Shown: positions 8,218-17,572, counted from the stretch's first letter. The stretch: DNA of 64,000 bases from Desulfuromonas sp. TF (GCF_000472285.1 NZ_KI421412.1:135051-199050), one strand, 5' to 3'. Numbers and translations are program-made. Notes: generated by a model not told the origin, from the sequence alone.

Positions 8218-9375
8218 TTACTGCATACGCTTGCCGTTGATGAAATCATCAATCGGCCAGGGGGTCAGACCGCTGCGGACCTCACGCCATTCGGCGAAGT
8301 CCTTCTTGAACTGCTCCTGGGAGTCGAGGGTCTTTTTCACATCGGGGTGCTTGGCTTTAACCTCATCGAGGTATTCCTTCGTCCGCTTGGCGAAGGCGGT
8401 GATCGCCTCGTCGTCCATCTTGACGAACTCGACCTTTTGCTTGAAGAGTTTGATCGCCTCGATGTTCAGCTGCTCCTGCCATGCGTTGGACCACAGCTGC
8501 GTTTCTTTCGCGGCGATGTCAATAATCCACTTCAGGTCGGCCGGAAGCTTGTTGTAGGAATCCTTGTTGATGAAGATGGCGCATTGAACGGAGGGCTGGT
8601 GGACGCCCGGCTCGATGACGTACTTGGTGATCTCGTCAAAGCCCATGGGGTAGTTGATGGCCGGGGAGCTGAATTCGGCGGCATCGATGACGCCGCGCTC
8701 CAGGGCCAGGTAGACCTCGCCGCCGGGCAGAGGAGTGACCGAGGCGCCCAGGGAGTTCATGATGTCCATGTACCAGCCGGGGGTCCGCACTCGCATCCCC
8801 TTGAAATCCGCCATCTTGGTGGCCTTCTTGTTCGAGAAGAAGCCCATTTCCTGGCCGCCGTTTCCGCCGGGCAGTGCGTAAAGATTATAGCGGCCGTACA
8901 GTTCCTGCATCTGCTCCAGGCCGCCGCGCTCATAAAGCCAGATGTTGTAACCTTCGGCATCGAGACCGAAAGGGACGGAAGCGAAGGAGACGAAGTTCTC
9001 GTTCTTGCCCTTCCAGTATCCGGGCCAGTCGTGACCGATATCGGCCGAACCTTTGCTTACGGCGTCAAAGCTCTCCATTGCTCCGACCAGTTCGCCGGCG
9101 GAAAAGAGCTTGATTTCCAGGCGTCCGCCGGAAGCGAGGGCGACTGAGTCGGCGAAGTGCTGGGCCATGTCGTAGAAAAGGAGTCCCTTGGACCAGGGCA
9201 TAACCATTTTCCACTTGAATTCTTCCTTTGAGGGCTTGATGGTTCTCAATTCCTTTTTCACTTCTTCGTGGCGCTTGTCCACACCGAACTTCTCCCGCTT
9301 GGCGGCGAAGGCCTGGGGCGCCATGAGCAGGCTCGCAGCAACCATCAGCCCAACCAGCATTCTGCATCTCTTCAT
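8218..9375 (-). CDS. dctP: TRAP transporter solute-binding protein (DctP family)
   Basis: A 385-residue periplasmic protein with a clear Sec signal peptide (MKRCRMLVGLMVAASLLMAPQAFA). The core carries DctP-family segments FKGMRVRTPGWYMDIMNSLG and GEVYLALERGVIDAAEFSSP; the Arg in RVRTPG is the conserved carboxylate-binding residue. Overall it resembles the TakP/2-oxoacid-binding subgroup, so pyruvate, lactate or a related monocarboxylate is a likely ligand; this is inference. It is first in the operon dctP-dctQ-dctM-usp-glcD-glcF, so ligand uptake and oxidation are probably coupled. The promoter upstream carries an operator shared with the lactate oxidase operon. Confidence 0.92.
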   Translation of the reverse strand: MKRCRMLVGLMVAASLLMAPQAFAAKREKFGVDKRHEEVKKELRTIKPSKEEFKWKMVMPWSKGLLFYDMAQHFADSVALASGGRLEIKLFSAGELVGAMESFDAVSKGSADIGHDWPGYWKGKNENFVSFASVPFGLDAEGYNIWLYERGGLEQMQELYGRYNLYALPGGNGGQEMGFFSNKKATKMADFKGMRVRTPGWYMDIMNSLGASVTPLPGGEVYLALERGVIDAAEFSSPAINYPMGFDEITKYVIEPGVHQPSVQCAIFINKDSYNKLPADLKWIIDIAAKETQLWSNAWQEQLNIEAIKLFKQKVEFVKMDDEAITAFAKRTKEYLDEVKAKHPDVKKTLDSQEQFKKDFAEWREVRSGLTPWPIDDFINGKRMQ

Positions 9376-9451
9376 GTTCTTCCTCCTTCTTCGGTGTTTG
9401 CCTTTGGCCGACCCGCTGTCGGCCTTTCAATTTCCCTAGGTCAGATAAAAA

Positions 9452-9508
9452 ATTGGTAATACCATTTTGCTTTCCGTAAACCCTAGCCTCCTTCCAAATC
9501 CATGTCAA
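9452..9508 (-). promoter_or_regulatory. dctP promoter with PdhR/LldR-like operator
   Basis: On the minus strand TTGACA (plus 9503-9508) is followed after 17 bases by TAGGGT (9480-9485). About a dozen bases further lies the dyad AATGGTATTACCAAT (9452-9466). The dyad differs by one base per arm pair from the perfect ATTGGT-N3-ACCAAT at the lutC promoter and matches the known GntR/FadR-family PdhR consensus. Position downstream of the start site suggests repression. Confidence 0.65.
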
Positions 9509-9565
9509 GAAAAAACAAATATCGTTCTATGGAAATATTTGAAAGATTTCCTGCGCGGCCGAGCC

Positions 9566-10909
9566 TCAGGGATCCCTTTTCGTTTGCACTTTTCCGGATT
9601 CCTCCCTGAGTTCCTTGAGCTTGCGTGCCGCGCTGGCCTGGCTGATCCCAAGGGCCCGCGCGACCCGGCGCGTTGTGCCGTACTGTCGCAGAGCCTGGTG
9701 AAGAATGGTCCGTTCGTGTTCTGCCAAGGCCTCTTTGAGCGAAAGCTCCTCCCTGAATTCACCCTGGCTTTCGCACAGACCGATTCCCCGGGAGGTTACT
9801 TCCTCGGTTCCCGAGGTCACGATGATGCGTTCAATGAAATTTTCCAGTTCCCGGACGTTTCCCGCCCAGGGCAGACCCTGGAGGCAGTCGAGAAGATCGG
9901 GAGAAAAGCGGCGATACCGCCGGTATTTGCGATTGTACTTGTCGACGAAGTAGCGGATCAGCGGAGGAATGTCCTCCGGTCGCTCCCGCAGCGGAGGGAC
10001 GTGGACGGGGACCACGTTGAGCCGGTAAAAGAGGTCTGCCCGGAACTTTCCCGCGGCGACCAGGGAGGCCAGGTCCCGGTTGGTAGCCGCGATGATCCGC
10101 ACGTCCACGGACCGGACGCGTCGACCTCCCACCTTGTAGAATTCCCGGTCCTGGATGACTCCCAGCAACTTGGACTGGACGTGGAGGGGAAGCTCGGAAA
10201 TCTCATCCAGAAAAATCGTCCCTCTGTCGGCGGTTTCAAAGAGCCCCGGCCGGCCCTTGCGGTCGGCTCCGGTAAAGGAGCCCGCCTCGTATCCGAAAAG
10301 TTCCGATTCAATAAGGGTTTCAGGTATGGCCGCGCAGTTGATCTGCAAAAGGGGCATTTCCTTCCCCCGTTCGCTGGTGCGGTGGATGAGGCGGGCGATG
10401 AGGCTTTTCCCGACCCCCGTCTCGCCGGTAATCAGAACGGTCGAATCGGTATTCGCCACCCGCAGGGAGAGGTCGACGACCTCCATCATGCGCTCGCTGC
10501 AGGCGATGATGTCCTCCTCGGACAGCAGATGATCGCGGGCCGTATCGGAATCGATTTTTTTCTGGTAGTTGACCACCGTCAGGTCCCAGATGGTATTGAC
10601 GACATAGCGGATGCGCCCATTCTCATCGAATATAGGCTTCCCCCGAACCAGGAGTTTGCGGCCGGCCCGGGTAGAGTAAGTCACCGTGGCGGGAGCCTTT
10701 CGTTCCAGGACGAGAAGAGTGGCCGATCCGGTGAAAAGGTTGTTCTCTCCCACCATGTCCTGAAGCCTCCTGCCGGCAAGTTCCTCGTTGGAAATTCCGG
10801 ACATCTCCTCAAAGGTGCGGTTCACCCGCAGAGTAACACCCTGGCCGTCGGTGAGATAAATGCCGTTGTAGACATTGTCGAAGACGATTTCGAGAAGTTC
10901 CTTGTCCAT
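9566..10909 (-). CDS. PAS/sigma-54-dependent transcriptional activator
   Basis: A 447-residue enhancer-binding protein. An N-terminal PAS domain (YNGIYLTDGQGVTLRVNRTF) precedes an AAA+ domain with Walker A GETGVGKS, the sigma-54 contact loop GSFTGAD (usual GAFTGA, so Ala to Ser) and Walker B GTIFLDE. The C-terminus is a Fis-type helix-turn-helix (TTRRVARALGISQASAARKL). The start at 10909 is supported by TTAAGG upstream; a longer frame to 11437 runs through the next gene in antisense and is not credible. It is last in the thiolase/CoA-transferase/BDH operon, which has a -24/-12 promoter, so it probably activates its own operon. The PAS ligand is unknown. Confidence 0.92.
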   Translation of the reverse strand: MDKELLEIVFDNVYNGIYLTDGQGVTLRVNRTFEEMSGISNEELAGRRLQDMVGENNLFTGSATLLVLERKAPATVTYSTRAGRKLLVRGKPIFDENGRIRYVVNTIWDLTVVNYQKKIDSDTARDHLLSEEDIIACSERMMEVVDLSLRVANTDSTVLITGETGVGKSLIARLIHRTSERGKEMPLLQINCAAIPETLIESELFGYEAGSFTGADRKGRPGLFETADRGTIFLDEISELPLHVQSKLLGVIQDREFYKVGGRRVRSVDVRIIAATNRDLASLVAAGKFRADLFYRLNVVPVHVPPLRERPEDIPPLIRYFVDKYNRKYRRYRRFSPDLLDCLQGLPWAGNVRELENFIERIIVTSGTEEVTSRGIGLCESQGEFREELSLKEALAEHERTILHQALRQYGTTRRVARALGISQASAARKLKELREESGKVQTKRDP

Positions 10910-10971
10910 GAAAACCTTAAGATGCGTGCAAAGTACCAATGAAAGGACAAACCAACAACTCCGGGTTATCC

Positions 10972-11733
10972 CTACGTTGCCGTCCACCCGCAATCGATGG
11001 TGAAGTCGACTCCGGTCATGCAGGAGGCTGCTTCCGAGCAGAGGAAAAGGACCGCTTCGCCGATCTCGGACGGTTCGATCAGCCTCTTGACCGCGGCTTT
11101 TTTCAGCATGATCGTCTGAATCACCGAATCCCGGGGAATGCCGTGGGTCTTCGCCTGTGCGTCGATCTGGTTGTCGACCAGGGGGGTGCGCACGTAGGCC
11201 GGGCAGATGGCGTTCACAGTGATGCCGTGAGGTCCGCCCTCCAGGGCCGTCGTTTTGGTCAGTCCCATCAGGCCGTGCTTGGCCGAGACGTAGGCGGATT
11301 TGAATTCGCTCGCCCGCAGACCGTGGACGGAGTTGATGTTGATGACGCGCCCCCAGCCCTTTTTCTTCATGTGGGGCCAGGCATAGCGGGTGAGAAGGAA
11401 GGGCGCTGTCAGCATCAGGGAGATCATGAAATCCCACTTGTCCTCCGGGAAATCCTCCACGGGGCTGACGTGCTGAATCCCGGCGTTGTTGACCAGGATG
11501 TCCACCGAGCCGCCGGCGTCGGCGGCCCGTTCAATAAGGTTGCGGCATGCGGAGCGATCCGCCAGATCGGCGGCAACAAAAAGTGCCCCCAGTCGCTCCG
11601 CTTCCGCCACTCCCTTTTCGGCGTTCACGTCGGCCATGACCACCCGGTGCCCCTTCCCGACGAGTGCTTCGGCGACCGCCAGCCCAATCCCGCTGGCGGC
11701 CCCGGTGACTACGGCGACCCGTTTTTCCATCAT
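10972..11733 (-). CDS. bdhA: 3-hydroxybutyrate dehydrogenase (short-chain dehydrogenase)
   Basis: A 253-residue SDR. The NAD-binding motif is TGAASGIG near residue 10, NNAG appears at about 88, and the catalytic set includes Ser in NINSVHG and YVSAKHG (YxxxK). The pattern NAGIQHVSPVEDFP and ICPAYVRTPLVDNQ is typical of bacterial D-3-hydroxybutyrate dehydrogenases, which interconvert 3-hydroxybutyrate and acetoacetate with NAD. GGAG stands 5 bases before the chosen ATG. It lies between the CoA-transferase and the activator genes, which fits a 3-hydroxybutyrate/acetoacetate catabolic operon. Confidence 0.9.
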   Translation of the reverse strand: MMEKRVAVVTGAASGIGLAVAEALVGKGHRVVMADVNAEKGVAEAERLGALFVAADLADRSACRNLIERAADAGGSVDILVNNAGIQHVSPVEDFPEDKWDFMISLMLTAPFLLTRYAWPHMKKKGWGRVININSVHGLRASEFKSAYVSAKHGLMGLTKTTALEGGPHGITVNAICPAYVRTPLVDNQIDAQAKTHGIPRDSVIQTIMLKKAAVKRLIEPSEIGEAVLFLCSEAASCMTGVDFTIDCGWTAT

Positions 11734-11814
11734 GATTCTCCTTTCAAATGAATGACACCTTCGAAAAAGTTCCGAGGAATTTGTCCTGCCAGGCCTTCAA
11801 TACCAGAGCAGATT

Positions 11815-13182
11815 TCAGGCCACGGCCAAGGAATCCGACACCCGGAAAGCACAGCCGGTCGTCTGCCGGATATCCTCCAGACTGGAGAAGGGGGAGATCT
11901 CGATGAGAATCAGTCCCCTCTCGCCGTCGACCTCGAACACCCCCTTGTCGGTGACCAGCAGGTCGACCACCCCTTTTCCGGTGATGGGGAGGGTGCACTC
12001 CTCCAGGATCTTGGGGGTGTCCCCCTTGGCGCAGTGCTCCATCATCACGACCACCCGCTTCACTCCCGAAACGAGGTCCATGCCGCCGCCCGGCCCCTTG
12101 ACCATCTTGCCGGGGATCATCCAGTTGGCCAGGTCTCCGGTGCGGCTGACCTGCATCCCCCCCAGAACGGAAAGATCGATGTGTCCCCCCCGGATCATGG
12201 CGAAGGACTCGGAGGAGTCGAAGTAGCTCGCTCCCGGGAGGGCGGTGATCGTCTGCTTGCCGGCATTGATGAGGTCGGCGTCAATGTCATTTTCTGCCGG
12301 GAAGGGGCCGATGCCGAGGAGGCCGTTCTCCGACTGGAGGGTGATGCGGATCCCTTCCGGGATGAAGTTCGCCACCAGGGTCGGCATACCGATTCCCAGG
12401 TTGATGTAGGCGCCATCCTCGAGTTCCCGGGCGACGCGCCGGGCCATCCACTCCCTCTGCTCGTTGAATCCCTTGGCCGAGATGCCGGCGCCGGAAACGG
12501 TGCGCTGCTCGATGGGCTTCTCGTATCCGGTCCCCAGAAGAATGCGGTCGATGTAGATCCCCGGGACGTGCACGTGGTGGGGATCGAGATCGCCGATCTC
12601 CACGATTTCCTCCACTTCGGCCACCGTCAGTCGCCCTGCCTTGGCGCAGGCAACATTGAAGTTGTTGGCGGTCTTACGCAGGACCAGGTTTCCCGCCCTG
12701 TCGGCTTTCCATGCCTTGATGATGGAGAGGTCCGCGTGGATGCTTTCCTCCAGGACGTACATTTCACCGCCGAACTCCCTGGATTCCTTCTTCTCGGTCA
12801 GAAGGGTGCCGTACCCGGTGCGGGTGAAGAAGGCGGGAATTCCCGCACCTCCCGCACGCAACTTCTCGGCGAGCGTCCCCTGGGGGGTGAGTTCAAGTTC
12901 CAGCTCGCCGGAGAGGAACTGCTTCTCGAAAAGGGCATTCTCCCCCACGTAGGAGGAGATCATTTTTCGAATCTGGCGGGTCTGCAAAAGCAGCCCGAGT
13001 CCGAAATCGTCGACCCCCGCATTGTTGCTGACCACAACGAGGTCCTTCGCCTTCGAGTCCCTGAGGGCCAGAATCAGTTTTTCAGGGATGCCGCAGAGTC
13101 CGAAGCCCCCAGCGGCGACAGTCATGCCGTCCCGGACCAGACCCTCCAACGCCTCAGCCGCATCGGTATATACCGGTTTCAT
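11815..13182 (-). CDS. 3-oxoacid CoA-transferase, A and B subunits fused
   Basis: About 455 residues combining both halves of a family I CoA-transferase. The N-terminal half has the subunit A signature [15 protein letters not shown]; the C-terminal half starts with [14 protein letters not shown] and has the catalytic-Glu motif [12 protein letters not shown] of subunit B. Most bacteria encode these as two genes (scoA/scoB, atoD/atoA); here they are one chain, as in mitochondrial SCOT. AGGAGG precedes ATG 13182, excluding a longer in-frame extension. It would activate acetoacetate with succinyl-CoA or acetyl-CoA, giving acetoacetyl-CoA for the thiolase encoded just upstream. Confidence 0.92.
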   Translation of the reverse strand: MKPVYTDAAEALEGLVRDGMTVAAGGFGLCGIPEKLILALRDSKAKDLVVVSNNAGVDDFGLGLLLQTRQIRKMISSYVGENALFEKQFLSGELELELTPQGTLAEKLRAGGAGIPAFFTRTGYGTLLTEKKESREFGGEMYVLEESIHADLSIIKAWKADRAGNLVLRKTANNFNVACAKAGRLTVAEVEEIVEIGDLDPHHVHVPGIYIDRILLGTGYEKPIEQRTVSGAGISAKGFNEQREWMARRVARELEDGAYINLGIGMPTLVANFIPEGIRITLQSENGLLGIGPFPAENDIDADLINAGKQTITALPGASYFDSSESFAMIRGGHIDLSVLGGMQVSRTGDLANWMIPGKMVKGPGGGMDLVSGVKRVVVMMEHCAKGDTPKILEECTLPITGKGVVDLLVTDKGVFEVDGERGLILIEISPFSSLEDIRQTTGCAFRVSDSLAVA

Positions 13183-13213
13183 ACTCGTTCCTCCTTTGAC
13201 GTTTTTCAATTTC

Positions 13214-14389
13214 TTAAACCAGTTCGAAGAGCGCGGCAACCGCCTCGCCACCGCCGATACACAGGGCGGCGATGCCGTAGCGCTCCCGGCGCTTCTTCAT
13301 TTCCCGGATCAGGGTGGCCGTGAGGCGCCCGCCACTGGCGCCGACGGGATGGCCGATGGCCACAGCTCCGCCGTTGACGTTCACTCTCTCGGGATCCAGG
13401 GCGAGCTGGCGTATGGCAATAAGGGGAACGGCGGCGAAGGCCTCATTGATTTCGAAAAGACCGATGTCGGCCGGTTTCAATCCGGCCCTGGCTGACACTT
13501 TGCGGATCGCCTCCACGGGCGCCTCGGCGAAGAGTTCCGGGGCGATGCTGTGGGTGACGGCGGCAACCAGGCGGGCGACAGGCTTCAGGCCCAGATCCTT
13601 CGCCGCGTCCGTGCCGGCCAGAAGGGCCAGGGCGGCGCCGTCGTTGATCGTAGAGGCGTTTCCGGCGGTAATCGTCCCGTCCTTGCGGAAAGCTGGACGA
13701 AGAGAGGAAAGTTTCTCCAGGTCAGCCTTGAAGGGCTCCTCGTCCTCGGCAATCGTGATCTCCCCTTTGCGGGTTTTGCGCACGACCGGCACCAGCTCGT
13801 CTTCGAAGATCCCGCCCTTCAGCGCCTCACGGGCACGAGCATAGGATCGGCTGGCGAAGGCGTCCTGCTCCTCCCGGGAGAGGCCGTGTCCCTGGACCCA
13901 GTCCTCGGTGATCTCTCCCATGTGGCGCCCGGAATAGGGATCGACCAGGCCGTCATGGAGCATCAGGTCGATAAGTGCTCCGTTCCCCATGCGATGGCCG
14001 AAGCGGGCGCCGGGCACTGCATAGGGGGAGAGGGACATGCTCTCCATCCCCCCGGCGATTACCACCCCCGCTTCTCCCAGGCGGATGGCATCGGCGCCCA
14101 GCATGAGCGATTTCAGTCCGCTGCCGCAGACCTTGTTGATGGTCATGGCATGGACGCTGTCGGGGAGGCCGGCCGCCCGGGATGCCTGGCGGGTGGGGGC
14201 CTGGCCACTCCCTCCCTGGAGAACCTGGCCGATGATCACCTCGTCTACGGCGTTGCCGGGCACCGCATGGCGCCGCACCAGTTCGCTGATGACCCGGGCC
14301 GCCAGGTCCGGCGCGGGGACCTCGGACAGATTTCCTCCGAAAGCTCCGAAGGGGGTCCGAAGAGCCTCGATCAAGAAAACGTCTTTCAT
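13214..14389 (-). CDS. Acetyl-CoA acetyltransferase (thiolase)
   Basis: A 391-residue thiolase that interconverts acetoacetyl-CoA and two acetyl-CoA. The acylated Cys is in [11 protein letters not shown], the conserved His in [14 protein letters not shown], and the second catalytic Cys in [10 protein letters not shown]. The last motif usually reads CIGGGQG, so the Gln-Gly is changed to Glu-Ala, a small oddity next to the active site. It is the first gene of the minus-strand operon; a -24/-12 promoter lies about 40 bases upstream of its ATG. With the CoA-transferase and BDH it forms a complete route from 3-hydroxybutyrate to acetyl-CoA. Confidence 0.93.
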   Translation of the reverse strand: MKDVFLIEALRTPFGAFGGNLSEVPAPDLAARVISELVRRHAVPGNAVDEVIIGQVLQGGSGQAPTRQASRAAGLPDSVHAMTINKVCGSGLKSLMLGADAIRLGEAGVVIAGGMESMSLSPYAVPGARFGHRMGNGALIDLMLHDGLVDPYSGRHMGEITEDWVQGHGLSREEQDAFASRSYARAREALKGGIFEDELVPVVRKTRKGEITIAEDEEPFKADLEKLSSLRPAFRKDGTITAGNASTINDGAALALLAGTDAAKDLGLKPVARLVAAVTHSIAPELFAEAPVEAIRKVSARAGLKPADIGLFEINEAFAAVPLIAIRQLALDPERVNVNGGAVAIGHPVGASGGRLTATLIREMKKRRERYGIAALCIGGGEAVAALFELV

Positions 14390-14429
14390 GATTCACCTCA
14401 TATTGGAAGGGGATTGTGCCCCCTTATTC

Positions 14430-14445
14430 AGCAAAGCGCGTACCA
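14430..14445 (-). promoter_or_regulatory. Sigma-54 (-24/-12) promoter of the thiolase operon
   Basis: The minus strand reads TGGTACGCGCTTTGCT against the consensus TGGCAC-N5-TTGCW, with GG and GC exactly 10 bases apart. It lies about 40 bases before the thiolase ATG, and the same operon encodes a sigma-54 activator. Confidence 0.8.
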
Positions 14446-14575
14446 TAATAAAAAAACGGTTGAAAATCGCGATGTACCGCGCAAAAAGAAAATAAAGGAA
14501 ATTATTTTTGATACAACTTTGAATCTTAAAGTGTTGATGTCAAGTGACTACCCTTAGAATACTTGCTTTTTTGCA

Positions 14576-14603
14576 TTGATTCAATTCTGAATCGTTGATT
14601 CAA
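14576..14603. promoter_or_regulatory. Probable activator-binding sites (two TTGATTCAA copies)
   Basis: TTGATTCAA occurs at 14576-14584 and 14595-14603, and GATTCA/TGAATC form an inverted pair between them. The sites lie 130-160 bases upstream of the -24 element, the usual distance for enhancers bound by Fis-type HTH activators. Binding by the operon's own activator is inferred. Confidence 0.55.
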
Positions 14604-14683
14604 ATTATGGTCGACAGGCTTTCGACTCCACCTGATTTGAGGGCAAAGGAGGACCTCCTGCGGAGAAAAAACGTTTTAGCGGC

Positions 14684-14738
14684 TTGACATCGTTTCCGTT
14701 TTCCCGTAATTTGAAAAAGAATTATTGGTAAGACCAAT
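14684..14738 (+). promoter_or_regulatory. lutC promoter with PdhR/LldR-like operator
   Basis: TTGACA (14684-14689) and TAATTT (14707-14712) are 17 bases apart. The perfect dyad ATTGGTAAGACCAAT follows at 14724-14738, just before the lutC ribosome site. The dyad equals the PdhR consensus ATTGGT-N3-ACCAAT of the GntR/FadR family and is nearly repeated at the dctP promoter, with the same layout. Confidence 0.75.
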
Positions 14739-14753
14739 TTAAAGGATGAGATC

Positions 14754-15314
14754 ATGGCCGTCAATTCCCTCGTTGAGCAATTTTGTGAATCGGCAGAAAA
14801 GGCCGGTGCGGAAGTCCGGAAGGGAAACCTGGAGGACGCGGTTTCCTATATTAAAAGCCGCTGCGGCGGAACCGTCCTGGTACCGTCCTTCCCCAGCGGT
14901 AAGCGGGCAGGGCTCGCGGAGCGGCTAAGCGATGCGGGCTGCAGGGTGGAGCGGGACGATTTCCGCCGGTCCGCCCCGCAGGCGGCCGCCGGGGTGACCG
15001 GGGCCAACTTCGGCCTTGCCGCCACCGGGACGGTCGTTCTGGAGAGCACGGAGGAAGCGATTCGTCTGGCGACCACCCTGCCGGAGCGGCACTTCGTCAT
15101 TCTCGATCCCAATAAAATAATTTCCGACGAACAGGCGGCAGTCCCTGCGATGCGCGCCCTGCACGGGCTGCGGCCGCGCAATTTCGTCGCTTACATCACC
15201 GGTCCCAGCCGCACCGCCGATATCGAGCGTGTCCTCACCATAGGCGTCCACGGCCCGCGGGAACTGCATATATTTCTGGTCGAAGGGCTGTCCGACGATT
15301 TTATGGAGCTTTAA
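14754..15314 (+). CDS. lutC: Lactate utilization protein LutC (LUD domain)
   Basis: A 186-residue LUD-domain protein. Segments TGANFGLAATGTVVLES and the GPSRTADIERVLTIGVHGPR motif are the hallmark of LutC/LldG subunits. AAAGGA stands 8 bases before the ATG. It pairs with the fused LutB-LutA protein encoded 45 bases downstream; together they resemble the DVU3032-DVU3033 lactate oxidase pair of Desulfovibrio. The complex oxidises L-lactate (in some species D-lactate) to pyruvate on the cytoplasmic face. A GntR-type operator overlaps the promoter region, suggesting lactate-responsive control. Confidence 0.93.
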   Translation: MAVNSLVEQFCESAEKAGAEVRKGNLEDAVSYIKSRCGGTVLVPSFPSGKRAGLAERLSDAGCRVERDDFRRSAPQAAAGVTGANFGLAATGTVVLESTEEAIRLATTLPERHFVILDPNKIISDEQAAVPAMRALHGLRPRNFVAYITGPSRTADIERVLTIGVHGPRELHIFLVEGLSDDFMEL

Positions 15315-15359
15315 GACCAGCCCCATGAGACCTATTTTGCACCGCCAGAGGCAAACACC

Positions 15360-17507
15360 ATGAGCAAAGAACGCACCCGCCAATACAAAGATCAAATCGA
15401 CAGGGCTCTCGCCACCCCGAAGCTGCAGGAGGCCCTGCACCGCTTCGCCGATGCCTACGTGCTCGCACGGGAGAACGCCTTCGCCGGCCATGATTTCGAG
15501 GCGCTGCGCGCCGGGATCGCTTCAATGAAGGACGAGGTTCGGGAAAACCGGGAGAGATACCTGCAGCAGTTCATCGCCAATGCCGAGGCGGCGGGCGCCC
15601 GGGTCTTCGTCGCCAAAACCGCCGAGGAGGCCAACGCCTATATCGCCGATCTGGCCAGGGAGAAGGGGGTCAGGCTGGCGGTCAAGAGCAAGAGCATGGC
15701 GAGCGAGGAAATCCACCTGAACCGGGCACTGGAAGCGGCCGGAGTCAAGGCGGTGGAGACTGATCTTGGCGAATGGATTATCCAGCTGGCTGGGCAACGG
15801 CCGAGCCATATGGTGATGCCCGCCATCCACATGTTCAAGGAAGAGGTGGCCGAACTCTTCGGCAAAGAGACCGGCAAAAAAGAGCCGGCCGAAATCAAGC
15901 ATCTGGTCGGGGTGGCCAGGGAGCAGCTGCGCCAGTCCTACCTCGACGCCGACATGGGGATCAGCGGCGCAAATATCGCCGTGGCCGAGACGGGGGGCAT
16001 CGCCCTGCTCACCAACGAGGGAAACGCCCGCCTGGTGACGACCCTGCCCAGAATCCACGTCGCCCTGATCGGAGTGGAGAAGCTGGTGCCGACCCTTGAG
16101 GACGCCGCCGCCGTGGTGCGCGCTCTCCCCAAGAACGCCACCGGTCAGCTCCTCACCTCTTACGTCACCTGGATCCGGGGCGCCGTCCCCTGCGGCGATG
16201 AGGAAAAGGAGCTTCACATCGTCCTTCTCGATAACGGCCGCAGCGCGTTGGCCGAATCCCCCCACTGCCGCGACGCGCTGCGCTGCATTCGCTGCGGCGG
16301 CTGCGCCAACGTCTGCCCCGTGTACCAGACGGTCGGCGGCCACGTTTTCGGCCACATCTATATCGGCGCCATCGGCATCATCCTTACCGCCTTCTTCCAC
16401 GGCCTGGACAAAGCGGCAGAGATCGTCCGGGCCTGTATCGGCTGCCGCGCCTGCGTCGCCGTCTGCCCCAGCCAGATCGACCTGGAGGGCATTATTCTCC
16501 ACCTGCGCGAAGTCATCGGCGATGAAGAGGGGATCGGCACCGGCAAGTCCCTGGTCTTCAGGAAGGTGATGCGCAACCGCAAAATGTTCCATTCACTGAT
16601 CCGCGCCGCCAGCCTGCTGCAGAAACCGGTCACCCGGGGGGAGCGAACCATCCGCCATCTGCCGATGTTCTTCTCGTCCCTGACCGAATGGCGCACCCTG
16701 CCGGCCATCGCCGAAAAACCGCTGCGCGATCTCTTCGACACTATTCCGCAAGCGGTGGAAACGCCCCGGCACCGTGTGGCTTTCTTCGGCGGCTGCGCCA
16801 ACGATTTCCTCTACCCGGAACTGGGCAAGGACCTGGTCAAGGTGATGAACCGCCTGGGAGTGGAAGTCTATTATCCGCAGGAGCAGAACTGCTGCGGCAT
16901 TCCCGCCCTCTACTCGGGAGACAAGGAAACGGCGGTGGAGCTGGCGGAGCAGAACGTCAAGGCCATGCTCGCCGGCAACCCCGATTATGTGCTGACCACC
17001 TGCCCCACCTGCACCATGGCCCTGCAGCGCGATTTCGTCGAGCACCTCCGGGACAACCCCGTGTGGGCGCAGCAGGCCGAGCATCTGTCGGCGATCACCA
17101 TGGACGTCTCCAAATTCATGGATGAGGTTCTGGACGCGTCCGACGTCTTCAAAGGGCTGGCCGATCCGGTGAAGGTCACCTATCACGACTCCTGCCATCT
17201 CAAGCGCGGAGCCGGAGTGTGGGAACAGCCGCGGAACCTCCTCGCGGCCTCGGGCCGGGAGATTGTGGAAATGGATCACTCGGACCGCTGCTGCGGCTTC
17301 GGGGGCTCCTATTCCTTCACCAGCCACCCGAACATCGCCAAAAACATTCTTGCCGACAAAGTGAAAGACATCGAAAAATCAGGCGCCGACTGCGTCGCCA
17401 TGGACTGCCCCGGCTGTCTGATGCAGATCCGCGGCGGCCTGGAAAAACAAGGTTCGACCATCCGCGCCGCCCACACCATCGAGCTGCTGGCTGAGGCGCT
17501 CAACTGA
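15360..17507 (+). CDS. lutB: LutB-LutA fusion, L-lactate oxidase iron-sulfur protein
   Basis: A 715-residue protein, longer than LutB (about 470) because it also contains LutA. Residues about 60-300 form the LUD domain (TGGIALLTNEGNARLVTTLP). Two [4Fe-4S] motifs follow: CIRCGGCANVCP near 309 and CIGCRACVAVCP near 358. The C-terminal third has two CCG domains, with NCCGIPALYSGD near 511 and DRCCGFGGSYSF near 644, matching stand-alone LutA/LldE. The same fusion exists in Desulfovibrio (DVU3033). It should carry electrons from lactate oxidation to the quinone pool. A terminator follows at 17541. Confidence 0.93.
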   Translation: MSKERTRQYKDQIDRALATPKLQEALHRFADAYVLARENAFAGHDFEALRAGIASMKDEVRENRERYLQQFIANAEAAGARVFVAKTAEEANAYIADLAREKGVRLAVKSKSMASEEIHLNRALEAAGVKAVETDLGEWIIQLAGQRPSHMVMPAIHMFKEEVAELFGKETGKKEPAEIKHLVGVAREQLRQSYLDADMGISGANIAVAETGGIALLTNEGNARLVTTLPRIHVALIGVEKLVPTLEDAAAVVRALPKNATGQLLTSYVTWIRGAVPCGDEEKELHIVLLDNGRSALAESPHCRDALRCIRCGGCANVCPVYQTVGGHVFGHIYIGAIGIILTAFFHGLDKAAEIVRACIGCRACVAVCPSQIDLEGIILHLREVIGDEEGIGTGKSLVFRKVMRNRKMFHSLIRAASLLQKPVTRGERTIRHLPMFFSSLTEWRTLPAIAEKPLRDLFDTIPQAVETPRHRVAFFGGCANDFLYPELGKDLVKVMNRLGVEVYYPQEQNCCGIPALYSGDKETAVELAEQNVKAMLAGNPDYVLTTCPTCTMALQRDFVEHLRDNPVWAQQAEHLSAITMDVSKFMDEVLDASDVFKGLADPVKVTYHDSCHLKRGAGVWEQPRNLLAASGREIVEMDHSDRCCGFGGSYSFTSHPNIAKNILADKVKDIEKSGADCVAMDCPGCLMQIRGGLEKQGSTIRAAHTIELLAEALN

Positions 17508-17540
17508 TAAGATCTTCCTCCACCACTCTTTCTCTCCCAT

Positions 17541-17572
17541 GGCCCCGGCCCCTCAAGCCGGGGCATTTTTTT
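17541..17572 (+). terminator. Terminator of the lut operon
   Basis: CCCCGGC and GCCGGGG form a stem around CCCTCAA, followed by CATTTTTTT. It lies about 35 bases after the lutB stop. Confidence 0.85.

Noticed and set aside
9566-11437. Long N-terminal extension of the first sigma-54 activator
   Set aside because: The extra part runs antisense through the hydroxybutyrate dehydrogenase gene. The PAS domain starts right after ATG 10909, which has its own ribosome site.
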